From: Arion vulgaris
Lineage: Eukaryota; Mollusca; Gastropoda; Stylommatophora; Arionidae
Direction of reading: 5' to 3'
DNA length: 64,000 nucleotides
Assembly (NCBI GenBank): GCA_020796225.1
Contig: CM036753.1
Span: 68,108,365-68,172,364 of the forward strand
This document shows positions 34,982 to 47,160 of the stretch, in pieces. The notes beneath the pieces are model-generated. The model saw only the letters and a program-made list of their open reading frames with translations, did no database searches and was not told the origin of the DNA. The position numbers and the translations under genes are program-made. Positions within the stretch are counted from its first letter, which is position 1; each line of letters starts with the position of its first letter.

Positions 34982-35287
34982 TTAACTCTTTCCACGCCCA
35001 TTTATTTCCTCAATTTTTAAGCAGTTAATTCAAGGGAAGTAAAAAAAATTATGATCCCAACTACTTATCAATAAATAAACATATATATATTATTATATAC
35101 TAAATTGAAGTAAACTGGACAACCTAACAGAATAACAAGGTTAAAAAGTACTATAAGTAAAACAGAAGAAGTAAAACTAGAAAGACTTCTTATAAGGAAG
35201 CAACTCTATGGCGCAGTGTGCGGCTTAAAGCGTGCAACGGACTTCCGCCATGGCGCAGTGTGCGGCTTAAAGCGTGGAAAGTGTTAA
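34982..35287. mobile_element. TTAA-flanked MITE (piggyBac type), copy 1
   Basis: It is bounded by TTAA and begins TTAACTCTTTCCACGC; the right end is the inverse with one change. Near the right end a block of about 25 bp (tggcgcagtgtgcggcttaa..) is present twice in tandem. It has no coding capacity. Confidence 0.88.
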
Positions 35288-35693
35288 TAACATGTTTGCA
35301 CTGTCATATCAATGTAATATAATAAAATATAATCACTTATATTCTTTACATAATTCAAGTATCACTCAGCCCATACTAATTAATAGATGTATTCAATCAC
35401 CTCTCAGAGTCCAAAATATGGTCACATTAAATGTCACAATGGTTTAGAGATAGCAGTGCTGAAGGACATGGTTCGTAAAAGATGAGACAGAGAATGACAG
35501 CAGTTGTGACAAGAATTTTAAGAAATATTGAATACAACAATGAAGACAACAGATGAATCAGTTAGCGATTAATAAGAGTTTCTCAGCGGGCTGTAATAGG
35601 AGCGACTTTCTGTAAATAATATACCACACGAATAATCACTATTACAAGTGAGAAATTTTGGGAATAATAAGATCAGATTGAATTTACAACATC
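35288..35693. other. Intergenic, nothing recognised
   Basis: No coding frame, inverted repeat or family repeat seen. Confidence 0.55.
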
Positions 35694-35700
35694 AGAATAG

Positions 35701-35969
35701 CGTGTTGCCTGTGTGTTGCCTGTGTGTTGCCAGGGCCCACAAGGGAAGTAAAGAATAGCAACACTGCGACTTACAAGGCATATCGTAAGAGGCAACTGAG
35801 GTAGGAGCCTAGGAAGCTACCTACTAAATAAAAATGTTGTTGAAATTGGATGAGCTGGTCTACTTGTAGGCACATAACTGGCACAATGTAGAATAGCTCT
35901 TAGCCTTATATCACATACAAATCACAAAGAGTGGTTAACAAGTGGTCGATATGGAGCATTCAAATAAGA
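35701..35969 (+). mobile_element. R1 retroposon with repeated head
   Basis: Full R1 body and tail. The head motif gtgttgcct is repeated three times. AGAATAG lies at 35694-35700 and 35970-35976 as target-site duplication. Confidence 0.88.
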
Positions 35970-36171
35970 AGAATAGTGTGATGTCCTTGTTTACAGTTTC
36001 AACTGAATGACCTGTTAACTTCTACACTCCAAACTTGTTTTTATTTTAATATGTGATGTCTTTTATATTTGTAGTTAGAGTGATTACTTATTATTTTGAT
36101 TTTTGTCATAACTATTATTTGCAGGAAGTAATATTACTGTGAGCCATATAAACTTGACAGAAATAATGTAG

Positions 36172-36425
36172 TGAGAGTGGTATCTCAGTTTTCTGAAAAT
36201 ATATGTTAGTACACTCTTTGTCCTGGTTCAAACTCCACTGCGGGCAATTTGGAAGAAAACTTGTTCCCGTGGATTTTTACGAATGGTAAAAATAGACCTC
36301 ACCGTTCAGAAAACATTGGCAAACTACTGAACGTATAATTGGTACCTATCAAATCAACAACTTGTTTACTGTGATTGATGGCTACGTCCTGTATAAAAAT
36401 AAATGTCACGATTTTCATTTCAGTC
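36172..36425 (+). mobile_element. tRNA-derived SINE T3, copy 1
   Basis: A decayed head with B-box-like GGTTCAAACTCC, then atttttacgaatggtaaaaa, tagacctcaccgttcagaaa and the tail gattttcatttcag. It shares its whole length with 47893-48145. Confidence 0.75.
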
Positions 36426-36974
36426 TTTCTTATCAGCTCTTGTAGATTTCAGCAATTTTTAGACTTACATTATCACTTAATTTTTTCTAAACAGCACTAA
36501 GTTTGTTTGAAAGTAAAATGTATAGCATTTGTTTCATATTGTCCTGTTCTTTATTTTCAGTTTACTGAAATCCCCGGAATTTGAATCTCCAAAATTGTTA
36601 GTATTATAATTTGCGAATGTGGTGTTTATTAACCATGTTCTTGTTATTTGCTTTGATGTGGTGGTTATCTTCTCTATATTTTCAATAATCATGAAGTTCT
36701 TGAATTGTCTAGTATTATATGCAAAATCACATGGCTGATACTGCTGTGGTTGAAGTAGGATAATATCAGAACCATAAGAGAAGCAGGTTGTATAGATGAC
36801 TTTGAAAACATGTATAAATCTGCATCCATATCTAGAATGAAACAGATGGGGGTGAAAATGGAAACTACCAGACATGAACACTTTGTTAGAGGCATCAAAC
36901 ATTTGATTAATCAACACAGAATGAATGTGATTAGCCATTATGTGCTGGTAAAGATATTCCATGGACAGTGAAGA

Positions 36975-37255
36975 AAAATGATAAGTTTTGATGAACAGGC
37001 CATACAAAGAAACCTTATCAATAAGAATCAGACAATCAAGGTTCTTCAGGCATGTAATGCGAGGAAAAGGTTTGAACATTTGGTGACAACAGATAAAATT
37101 CAGGGAAGGAGAGATCATGGAGAACAGAGGGAAAAAATGTATGGTCTGACATTGTTTGACAAAAGATCAACGTCAGAACGGATTAACTCCACCAAGGAGA
37201 CAGAGTTGTAGAGAGACATGATCATCTATGCTGGCAGGTACACCACTTGATTGTT
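36975..37255 (+). pseudogene. LINE RT C-terminal end
   Basis: It encodes, across frames, QTIKVLQACNARKRFEHLVT.. and ..TKETEL, matching 60205-60662 in the same order (..[20 protein letters not shown]). Confidence 0.72.
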
Positions 37256-37573
37256 TGAAAGCTGTTGGGGAGAAGATCAGAGCAAATTTAGACCTATCCA
37301 GAGTCCTGTCTTGATGATCTCTTCACTAATCACATGCACAATATTTGTTTATGTAATATGTACTGCATTGCATGTTGAATATGTTATATTCCTCTCAGTA
37401 TTATACAAATTCTCAATTTTTCATGACATTCTAGTCACTGTGATGAAGGAATTTATGATATATGTCATACTGACACTTCTATTGTTTATATATGTGATTA
37501 TTTTTGTTCTAAACAATTCATTCATATTTGTTAAAAGAACATCTTTTGTTGGGATAATTCAGAACACTTTTTG

Positions 37574-37790
37574 AACCGTTCAAATTGGTCCCAACTGTTC
37601 AACAATTTTTTTTGGTATAATTAAAATTGGTCCCAATTGTATCTTGTGTTGACTTACTTTCCATATTTCAAATTGGTCTCCACTGTTTGAAATTATTTTG
37701 TTTGCCTGCTTTGTATATACTTCAAATTAACCCCAACTGTTATAAATGATCTTGTGTTAACTTACTTTGTATAAATGAAATTGGTGGGAA
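37574..37790. repeat. Short tandem array, about four units
   Basis: The motif ttcaaattggtcccaactgt recurs at about 55-60 bp spacing with decayed spacers (..cttgtgttgacttacttt). Confidence 0.75.
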
Positions 37791-38460
37791 GTTTAACCCC
37801 TGGTATAGAAAAGAGTCAACAAGAGAACTAGTTATCATCACTACAGACAGCAGACTGTGTATGTGTATAACCACCTAAATCATCAGGACATGAGGAATTA
37901 GAAAGGAGTGACATAAAGGACACAGGTTGTAGCTCTCATTTAATTGATAATTGTAAACTTTGTGCAACCCCTGCATATGGTCCATTCTTGATGACTGAAA
38001 AATTGTTATATACTTGCACAATGTCTTTAATCCATGGTTCAAGTGAAATGTGAAAAACTTTCTGTACATCATCATGTGCCATGCTGACTGGCTTAGACAA
38101 TCTATCTATATCCTTTTTGTGTCCTGTTTGACACACAAGGCTTCCACAAAAGATTTCCATTGCTGTTGTTCTGTCCCCTTTCTACCATTTGTTTCTCACA
38201 TCAGGCCACAATCTTTCACCTCTCTTTCCACAGTTATTTTCTATGTATTCTTTGAATGTCAATGTCTTTTTTTTTCCCATCCGCTGTCCTAGTTAATGCC
38301 CTTGGCATATGACATACCTATGCAATCCATCTTCACATTTTAATGATGGTCTCCAGGGGCACCGATATTAAGTCGATAATTCACTTTACTAGTAACTACA
38401 TGCAGTGCTAATTCCATGGTTCTAGGTCAACTTGGGCCACAAATATTTTTGGTATTATTT
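37791..38460. other. Intergenic, possible old LINE
   Basis: Short overlapping frames on both strands at 37875-38292 look like decayed element sequence, but I recognise no motif. Confidence 0.4.
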
Positions 38461-38900
38461 GCTATCAAAAAAATAAAAACTTGGCGCTAGAGAGTAATTT
38501 GAAGAAAAAATATTGCATTGTATTCCTACATTGGGACTTGAGTATATATTGATATAGCTCTATCCATGGCAACTCGTTTGATCTCCTCTATGGGATTCAG
38601 TCGAATTTTTCTCACCTCATTAAAGTTTGTTTCAGTTTCCATAGGATATCATTTCTTTCTTGAACCATTTGCCTCCCACTTTAGTAATTGCTTCGTGATT
38701 CTTTGATTATTTCTTCTTAGAGTATGCCCAACATATCTCCATCTTTTTGTATAATAGTTGTTAGTACTGATTGACCTGATTTCTCTGATTTCATAATATC
38801 TCATGAATTTGCCCCATTTTATGTTTATATATTTTCAAATGCATTCATCTTACCACATCTTTCTTTATTTGCCAATTCTTCCTGATATATGTTGGGATGG
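38461..38900 (-). repeat. LINE-derived segment, duplicate of 39305-39740
   Basis: Long similarity with 39305-39740, from gctagagagtaatttgaaga through ttgaaccatttgcctcccac to gatatatgttgggatggaga. Minus-strand content is the LINE RT C-terminus seen at 45530-45865. Confidence 0.8.
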
Positions 38901-39304
38901 AGAGAACATATGTAAAACTGTTTTCATAATATATTTTATGAGCCATTGTCCAAACTGTTTATAATTTAAGTTTTTCTGTTATACAAGGATACTTCGCTCA
39001 TTTATCTTTTCAATTATATATATATATTTATATATAGCATGTTATGAATGTATTCAGAACCACATGGTTGTTTTATCTATCCCCATTCATGGAATATGGT
39101 GTTTCCTTTGCTTTAACATAATAGTACAAGTCACTCTAAGTCACTTTTTTGTAGCCTGACTAATTATGCTTTTAACACCCCCTGACAGTTTTAACGTATA
39201 TTTTGTTCATAAAGTTATATCTATTTGTTGAGGTTTTCTTGTTGAAATATTTGTTCTATTTGATTACAGATCTCAAGAAGTTATAATTGTTTTGTAGTTT
39301 GCAA

Positions 39305-39740
39305 GGTTACCTATCAAAAAATAAACTTGCGCTAGAGAATAATTTGAAGAAAAAATATTGTATTTTATTCCTACATTGGGACAAGCAATTTTTCCATACC
39401 ACTCTATCCCTATCAACTCAATCAATCTCCTCTATGGGATTTAGTCTGATATTTCTCACCTCTCTCATTAAAGTTCATTTCAGAGTTTCTGTAGGACATC
39501 ATTTCTTTCTTGAACCATTTGCCTCCCACTTTAGTGATTGCTTTGTGATTCTTTGATTATTTCTTCTCAGAGTATGCCCAACATATCTCCATCTCAGATG
39601 TTACTACTGGTTGATCCAACTTCTCTGATTTCATCATATCTCCTGACTTTGTTCTATTTTATATTTATATATTTTCAAATGCGTTCATCTTACCATATCT
39701 TTCTTTGCTTGTCAACTCTTCCTGGTATATGTTGGGATGG
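39305..39740 (-). repeat. LINE-derived segment, duplicate of 38461-38900
   Basis: Second copy of the pair. Both copies share sequence upstream of the LINE part, so either the duplication was local or both are copies of one longer element. Confidence 0.8.
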
Positions 39741-39829
39741 AGACAACTTTGGAATTGAAAATATATAATTTAGTTTTAAAGCTATATAACTTTGGAGTTC
39801 CATATTTTATTTTAGACACAGAGATTGAT

Positions 39830-39965
39830 TAATCAACATTGAACTGGCATGCTGGGCTGCTGAACTCTGCTGGATTTGTTGAGGCGGAGATCGCAGTTTC
39901 AATGGACATGTCCGGAGTGCTATAATGATAGTCTTCATATAACTGATAACTGATTGAAGCAGACT
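39830..39965 (+). pseudogene. LINE 3' fragment
   Basis: It matches the 3' part of 26925-27330 in the opposite orientation (tgattaatcaacattgaact .. atggacatgtccggagtgct). Confidence 0.68.
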
Positions 39966-41173
39966 TTAAGAAAAGATACACAAAAGACTAAGAATAGATA
40001 GTATTTGATTGATACACATATGTTATCTTGATACATATTTAAATTCATGAACACAAAAGCGCACAGTTAAATAGTATAGACTATCGTTGAATGAGCAATG
40101 TTTTATTTAAAATATACATGCTCACATAAAAGTGTGCACAGAAGAATTATATAATTTCTTAAATTGACAAGTGCTTTCTATACACAAATATACAAGATGA
40201 CAGCTAAAAGTTTACAAAGAAAGAAAGTGTGAGTCCATGACGGAAAACTTCATTCTTTGCTAGTGTTCATGTTGACAAGCTAAATGTGTACACTGAAGGA
40301 GAGAAATATTGACAGTACGAGACTGTGCACTGTCTTCTTTAGATATTCTATTTATCACATAAAGAATATACACAGATGATATACAAGAGTACACAATAAA
40401 AAGAATAAACAAGAATTCAAAAATTGACTACTGTGTTCTTTACAAATAATCAAATTGTTTTTTAAAACTTTCTGCAGTCATAGACGGACAACTTTTCTTT
40501 TGAGCAACATACAAGCTGAAATGTAAAAAAAAAAAAAAAAAAAGATAGAGAAGGATATTGATAATCTTAGTTTTATTGTTCTGCTGTTGCCATTATGTCA
40601 TACCCACAACACCTCCCTGAGGTACAATAAAGGAAGAGAAGAAGAACTGTCATCCCCAATGTAACAACTAGAATCTACATGATGAACATTTCCAGGTGTA
40701 AAGTATTTGAATATTTCTGTGAGTATTTTCTAATGCGAATGGTAATAATCTAATATCTATATTTAATGCTATATCTAATGGGAATGGTATGCTATATCTA
40801 ATGGGAATTTAAGGCTAAATTTAATGGGAATGGTAATAATTATAATTAAAAGGAGTGTTTTATGTGTTCAGTGTGAAATAACACTTGCAAACTTAAACTA
40901 TCTTCAAATACATCACCTACTTTAAAATTTAAATAACAAGAAAATTTACATATATCAGTATGTGTTTGTAAATGCACAAGTAGTTATGCAGATGTATCGG
41001 CAAAAAAGACAACTGAATGGTGGAGTGAGAGTTTACATTAAGCAACCAGATGCCACTACTTTGTCTCTGGAGGTCCCCACTGGACAAATATGTTCCAACT
41101 ACAAAAAATAACTCTCAGCCACCCTGATGGCAGTACAGCATATGAATAAGCTGTAAGCACCTGCATGCTCAAT
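39966..41173. other. Intergenic, largely unassigned
   Basis: It contains near-repeats (atatacaagatgacagc / atatacaagagtacac; gtccatgacggaaaac / gtcatagacggacaac; repeated taatgggaatggta at 40735-40840) and the A18 tract. No gene seen. Confidence 0.5.
40528..40545. repeat. A18 homopolymer tract
   Basis: A run of adenines follows agctgaaatgt. It could be the tail of an otherwise unrecognised retroposon reading left to right. Confidence 0.6.
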
Positions 41174-41183
41174 AGCCTTCCTT

Positions 41184-41422
41184 TCTTCTTCTTTGAACGC
41201 TCCATATCGACCACTCTGTGATTTGTATGTGATCTGAGCCTAAGAGAGATTGTACGTTGTGCCAGTTATGCACCTACAAGTAGAGCAGCACATCCGATTT
41301 CTGCGATGCTTTTTATTTACTAGGGTAGCTTCCTATGTCCTACATCAGTCGCCTCTTACGACATACCTTGTAGGTAGCAGTGGTACTATTCATTGCTTCC
41401 TTGCTGCTGCACCACACAGGTG
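41184..41422 (-). mobile_element. R1 retroposon, 10-bp TSD
   Basis: AGCCTTCCTT at 41174-41183 and 41423-41432 flanks a minus-oriented R1 with a tail of (GAA)n type. Confidence 0.92.
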
Positions 41423-41432
41423 AGCCTTCCTT

Positions 41433-43084
41433 ACAAAATTCCCATCTCAAGATCGCATCCTCACCAAGTTATTGAAAATGTTGTAGTCACAGTGTAGTTT
41501 GTAATATAATTAGAAATGTAACTAGCAAGGAAACAAAGATGAAGCAATGTGTGCAAGGAAAATGTGACATAGAACAGTGGACAAGTAATCGAGATGAACA
41601 TAAGTTGCAAATGTGGAATAAAATAATTTCCATCATAATCAAGTAAACATATGTAAAGATAAAACAAAGACTGAAAACAAATCTAGTGAATTTATCACTT
41701 TATTTCAACAAAGAATAGTACGTAACAACTCTGGTATAATATACCTAGATACAAACTACTAAAATGTGTTATGTCTCAATATTTACAATTATACAGCAAT
41801 ATTTTGTAATATTTAAAGTCCAGTTTTTAATAAACAAATAACATTTAAAAATTAATGAAGCATTTCTGTTATTTTCTATCGTCATAGAAAATACATAGAA
41901 ATTGTCAGTGACCAGCTTCTTTAAATCTATCTTGTGTGAATTATTTTCTTTTTGTCCACTTGTGTTGCAAGGTGTCATGAACATCTTGAAAATTCAGTTA
42001 TGTGTCACTTATATAGGTCTGGTTATTGTGCGCTAGTATTTATGTAGGATTTCTGCAATGTTTGTCTATTTGCTGGTAGGCCTTCCATGTGTTCTTAGAA
42101 CCAGATTATATATTATTGTATTATTGTAGGGGTCCAGCAACAACTGATTTGCTTTTATTGTAATACTGTCCAAACTTATGTCTTTCTACATATTCAAGGC
42201 AAGATGTAGTTCCCACAGATTTTCCCAATATTTCATTCTGTCTCTCCTGGTAACATCTATGACTTCTCTTGAACACCTGACATATACTGTGATTTAATTT
42301 CTATGCATCAAACTGTCATAGCAGCAAGTTAGTACACATTATATTTGTCAACAGCAGCATAGTTTTCTCATTGTTATTTAAATATTTCAATAAAAATTAT
42401 AGTTGATATGTAACTGCACATTTCAAAACAATATATAATTTTGCCAGGAAATCTTTCATCCTCTCCAAGTATTTGTTCCAGAAACTTGAAATATGGGATC
42501 TGTTTGAGCATGAGATTTTTATTGCTAAACTTTAATAACTCCCATCTTAAATTGATTCTTCTTCTGGACTCAGTTAACTGGTTATGCTGCATCCTCAGAT
42601 TTTGACACCAGGACAAATTTCAGTCTTTCTATTTTTAGTTTGAAGTTTCATTTCGTTTGCATAAATTCTGTACCCTATAGTGACATCTTAGGCTATTTAC
42701 GGAGGGGCAGTCCTGGAGTATTTGTATGCCAGGTGTCTGAATTCCACTCCTGCATGAACAAATTCTTTCTTTCTTATTCTGTATATCATTGACAGGATGA
42801 ATTGAGGACATTAGTAACTGATCTGTACACATATACTTTGGTTATCTGGAAAAAGTAACTTAATTGGTGGGATCATGTATCAATTGTGAATATATAATTT
42901 CCACTAGCAGCTATCAACATTTTTTTATTGCTGCTACCTACTTAGGATTTAACATGTACAATAAAGACAATTTAATAGAAATAGCTCATCAAGTCAATGT
43001 CATTTTTTAATTGTGTTTCTTCATTGTTGGTAATCTCACCAGAAGAATAATGTCACTATCAAATTCATAGTTTTTTTTGTATAG
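41433..43084. other. Intergenic, nothing recognised
   Basis: AT-rich. No convincing coding frame on either strand; it could include a long SLC4 3' UTR, which the sequence alone cannot show. Confidence 0.45.
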
Positions 43085-43215
43085 TATGTAATTTGTAGAA
43101 GACCATTTTCATCACAGCTCGCCTGAAAGACTCTCAACCTCTAGACACTTCTGCCACCTCCTTTATTTCTATGTTCACAGTTTTATAAATGTCTGTTACC
43201 ACAATCGCCATAATA
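43085..43215 (-). repeat. LINE-related fragment
   Basis: It shares gtaatttgtagaagaccatt-type sequence and cgcctgaaagactctcaacc with 7565-7700 and 50985-51115. Confidence 0.5.
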
Positions 43216-43441
43216 ACAAGCAAATATAATAAATGTTATTTTCGGCTAAGAATATCCCATTTGTAAAGGTAAAATCAACCTTACTTTTCTAGAATTAAAT
43301 AACATGAAATTAAATGCATTACCACATATATATAAATTAATTATATATGTACATTTTTTTCTCAGATCAAGACCACCATTCATTTTGTAATATCTGAGAT
43401 AAGAATTTTGGGAAATAGAGACAAGATATTTATATTGTACA

Positions 43442-43761
43442 TTAACTCTTTCCACGCACATTTATTTCCTCAATTTTTAAGCAGTTAATTCAAAGGAAGT
43501 AAAAAAAAAATTTTTTTAAATAAAACGATCCCAACTACTCGTCAATAAATAAACATATATATATTATTATATACTAAATTGAAGAAAACTGGACAACGTA
43601 ATAGAATAACAAGGTTGAAAAGTAGTAGAAGTAAAACAGTAGAAGTAAAACAAGAAAGACTTCTTATAAGGAAGCATCTCTATGGCGCAGTGTGCGGCTT
43701 ATCGCGTGCAACGGACTTCCGCCGTGGCGCAGTGTGCAGCTTAAAGCGTGGAAAGAGTTAA
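43442..43761. mobile_element. TTAA-flanked MITE (piggyBac type), copy 2
   Basis: Same family as the element at 34982-35287, with perfect 16-bp ends TTAACTCTTTCCACGC, TTAA on both sides and the same internal duplicated block. Confidence 0.88.
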
Positions 43762-45529
43762 GGAAATTTTAATTTGGCACAATAATAGCCATATTTTTAA
43801 AGTTCTTCATAGAACTTATGAATAAAATCAACAGAATTATTTTGATTTGGGTAAAAATAGATAACATGTTACTTCAGTTGAACTGGTGTATAAATTATAT
43901 GCAATTAGTAGATCAATTTATGTTAATTTATAATTTGTCCAAACTATTTATTGTATAAACAGATAAAGCAGGTTATGATTGGTAAATATATTATTGAATG
44001 TTAACAGTCTTGATTGAGATAATTTATTAAATATTTACAATCTCTCCTGAGACAAAAGAACAATCAATATAACAAGACAAGTTACTTGGTTTAACAATAT
44101 TAACAAACATTAGTCACAAACAAATTTATAAAACATAAATTTAGTTCTAAAAATATAATTTTTCAACCAATTAACTACCAACTTGAAAAACACACCATGG
44201 CTAAATTTATGTTTGTTTACTTTTTCATCCCGCATGTGAATGTTCAAATTAGGTTGTCAATTTTATTAATTTACAATAGATTTTAATTAATGTTATGTCA
44301 TTCTGTAGATCAATGATATGTCATTGTGTAGATTTATGACTATGTTTTTTACATGCTAAAATAGTGGTACATTAAAGGTTGTAGTAAATAATATTTTAAT
44401 GTAATTTACACACAAAACCTGTAAACAATTGTGAAAAAAATCTCAACGACCATAAAATACTGATTTTATTAGACCTTTAATGCCTTAATCCTGATGATTA
44501 TTAGACAGTATATCCAATATACAAGAGAGGGATTGTGGGTTAAATCCCACAGTCGGCATTCCACATGTGAGAAAATAAATTTGTATTTCTACCTCCTGCA
44601 CACTAGGGTTTAGAAATGTGAAGGGACAAACACTTCATACCAAAAGGCTGCGGGACATTTTGATTGAAATCCAATAACAACTTTGGGAAATGTACAAAAA
44701 TACAAAAACTGATTAGTATTTATATTATTAATAACTTGTTTACATTCCTACCCCTTTTTACAAAAATATCTTAAAAGATCAGAACAAATTGATAGGTAGA
44801 CCTTGTTCTTTTGTTGGAATAAATCAAATACTACAATACTTGTTTTACACTGTGTTAATTGATGCAACTGCTCTCTTTTTCGAGTTTGTTACTTTCTGCA
44901 TAAAGGGTACTTCAAACTCAACTCCTTGTATTTATTACAGATGTTGCAATATCTCCACTGACAAATATGATCACTGCTTGCATCATCACTACTATTATTT
45001 AAGTACTATAAAGATTATATTTATAGTCCAGATGCTTTCCAGATTTTCCGAAGCCCTTAATATTGATATACCTAAAAACCAACCGCTGGGTTAAGTTTCT
45101 GGACTGCTTATCAGAAGATATTTGTGACTATCATTTCTTGACTCAAACAATTTTAAACAGTTTAGTAGATGATTTGGAAAAACATATAGGTGGTGGCAAA
45201 GGTAGTTAAAAAAGAACTCTTTTTAACTGTATGGAGCAGAACTTGGTAACCTAAAATTTATTAAGCAAATCTGAATGTGTTAACTGAAATTTACAAATAA
45301 TTTTACTATGAATCAAAACATGGCACACAGCAGCCTAACTGGTTAAATTATATAGCATGCTGTTAGGCCCCTAATAGTTAGTGTTTAAGAAAAATTGAGA
45401 AAGACATTAAGAAAAATAGTTGAGTTGAAAGGTTAACAATTTCAGTCTGTAATTTAATTTATCTCTTGACACATTTATATTACAGCGCATACTGAACTAA
45501 GCTGTGTACTGGCTTTTAAAATTAAATAT
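43762..45529. other. Intergenic; decayed repeats only
   Basis: 44160-44290 and 45240-45370 resemble the two ends of 52098-52340, so a longer and a shorter version of one element may be present. 44515-44660 has a B-box-like gggttaaatccca and may be a SINE relic. Confidence 0.4.
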
Positions 45530-45865
45530 ATAGTTCCTCTCATATCGTTATACGTTACATAAGGCCTGCAAACAATTTCTCCAAACCGCTTTATCCTGTG
45601 CAACTCGTTCATGGAACTGAGACCGATATTTCTTGCTTCTCTCAACAAAGTTCGTTTCAGGGTCTCTCTAGGGTGTCCTCTCTTTCTTGAACCCTTTGCA
45701 TCCCACTTCAATAACTGTTTTGGTATTCTTTGATCATTTCTTCTCAAGGTGTGCCCACCATATCTCCATCTTCTCCTTCTTACAACTCCTGAATTGCTCC
45801 CATGTTATGTTCATTATTCTTCGCAAACATCTATTTTCAAATGAATTTAACTTGCTTTCTATATC
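45530..45865 (-). pseudogene. LINE RT C-terminal end
   Basis: The minus strand encodes ..RCLRRIMNITWEQF.. then [40 protein letters not shown] and IGLSSMNEL. GHPRETLKRT is the GRPxxTxxR motif of LINE ends. Confidence 0.82.
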
Positions 45866-46139
45866 TTTAGTCATTTTCCAATTGGTTTTATGTTATGTTA
45901 AAATGTTCTGCAATCCATTATGTTGGCCCAGAATCACAAAAGGGTTAAACTGTAAGATATCTTCCAGTCATATAACCATCAAGATATAAACAATTCAACC
46001 CCTCAAAAAAACCCAGACATACACAAAGAAAATAGAGATTCATCAGACTTAAAATTGTACTGGTAAGATCAACAAAAACAAATAGACGTCAGTAGATATC
46101 AAAAGATGTACATTAAATTTATTTAATGTGCTGTGACAT

Positions 46140-46285
46140 TCACTCCTGTTGTATCGTTTGCTTGATAAAGGCTTTTGATCAAAACATTGCGATGTATTGT
46201 TATTGTATTGTATAAAACTGTAGTTCTTTGTTATTATGTGTTTCGCCATTGCTACATAGTTTTACTCCAGTCTTCCCTATATTAA
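46140..46285. mobile_element. Foldback family, single arm
   Basis: One arm extending from the centre-proximal motif (gataaaggcttttgatcaaa) to the outer end (cgccattgctacatagtttt actccagtcttccc). It shows the full outer sequence of the family. Confidence 0.7.
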
Positions 46286-46454
46286 ATTTATTATATGTGT
46301 ACAAATTAAGTACAAAATAATCATAAATTTCTGAAGCTATTTATATGCTACCAATAAATCAAACCAAATAACAAAGTTATTGTTACGAAGGTAAAGTTTG
46401 AACTGTAGATATTACTTTAATGTCATTCACTGAAATGGTATACCTTATTAAATA

Positions 46455-46650
46455 ACTTCTTCTTCTTCAACGATCTCTAGTCTCGCGCTTAGTTTACTGT
46501 GGACCACAAATTGGGCAGTCAGCTTCAGGTCTGTCAGGTTTCCCAAAGCTTAGTTTTCAGGTCGACTGGGTGTGGCCACATGCTGCTTCTCAGCTCCCAC
46601 AGGAGAGGACAGTCTTGCAGGACATGCAATGGCCAAATAACTGTCCGAAA
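46455..46650 (-). pseudogene. LINE 3' fragment (zinc-motif end)
   Basis: The minus strand reads MSCKTVLSCGSWEAACGHTQ and ..LSFGKPDRPEADCPICGPQ. It resembles the Cys-containing C-terminal end of RNase H-bearing LINEs. Confidence 0.42.
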
Positions 46651-46871
46651 CTATGTATCTCTTGAATTAATGGCATTAAACACATTATATATATATATAT
46701 ATATTAAACAAATAACATTAACAATTTTTAAAAAAAACAATTTTTGGTTGGAAAAATACATTTGAATATATCAATGTTTTGTATATTCTGAAATCTTTTT
46801 TTTCCCAAGCAACACTGTCTCTTCTCTAAAATATCTACATAGCTGTTTTATGTGACCAAGTAAAATTGTAG

Positions 46872-46877
46872 TTTATT
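46872..46877 (-). terminator. Possible polyadenylation signal of the SLC4 gene
   Basis: AATAAA reads on the minus strand 53 bases after the SLC4 stop. It is the first canonical hexamer downstream. The region is AT-rich, so chance is a real alternative and a longer 3' UTR is possible. Confidence 0.35.
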
Positions 46878-46929
46878 ATAACATGGAATGTTGTTAGGGT
46901 CGGAAGGACAAGAAGAAAGAACTGGTTAC

Positions 46930-47160
46930 TCATAACTTGGTATCAAATCCCTTATTGTCATAAGCAGGAGGCTTCTCATTGTGGTCATGGTTTTCATCAT
47001 TAAAATAGAATGAAGCTTTGCCACCAATTTCGAAATTGTCAGCATTAGTGGTTCTGCCTATGTGGGGGATCATTGATGGCTTATCCATTGGGTTCTCAAT
47101 GAGGTCTTTACCATTTCCATTGAATTTGTCAAAATGGCTATCAGAGTCAGTGGTTGAAAT
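46930..47160 (-). CDS. SLC4: SLC4 terminal exon 11 (cytoplasmic tail, stop)
   Basis: The acceptor is ttttttcag and the stop TGA is at 46932-46930. It encodes 76 residues of polar tail. The end reads ..[19 protein letters not shown] fits the PPxY motif bound by WW domains (for example Nedd4-type ligases), and the last three residues TKL fit a class I PDZ ligand. Both are pattern matches only. The tail sequence itself is not conserved with vertebrates. Confidence 0.9.
   Translation of the reverse strand: MSTTDSDSHFDKFNGNGKDLIENPMDKPSMIPHIGRTTNADNFEIGGKASFYFNDENHDHNEKPPAYDNKGFDTKL

Noticed and set aside
36534..37118. 194-codon open frame on the minus strand
   Set aside because: No recognisable motif or composition. 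Its upstream part lies antisense to a LINE 3' end at 36975-37255, and no splice partners are evident.
37251..37574. 107-codon hydrophobic open frame
   Set aside because: Leu/Ile/Phe-rich because the DNA is AT-rich. No start context, splice sites or family resemblance support it.
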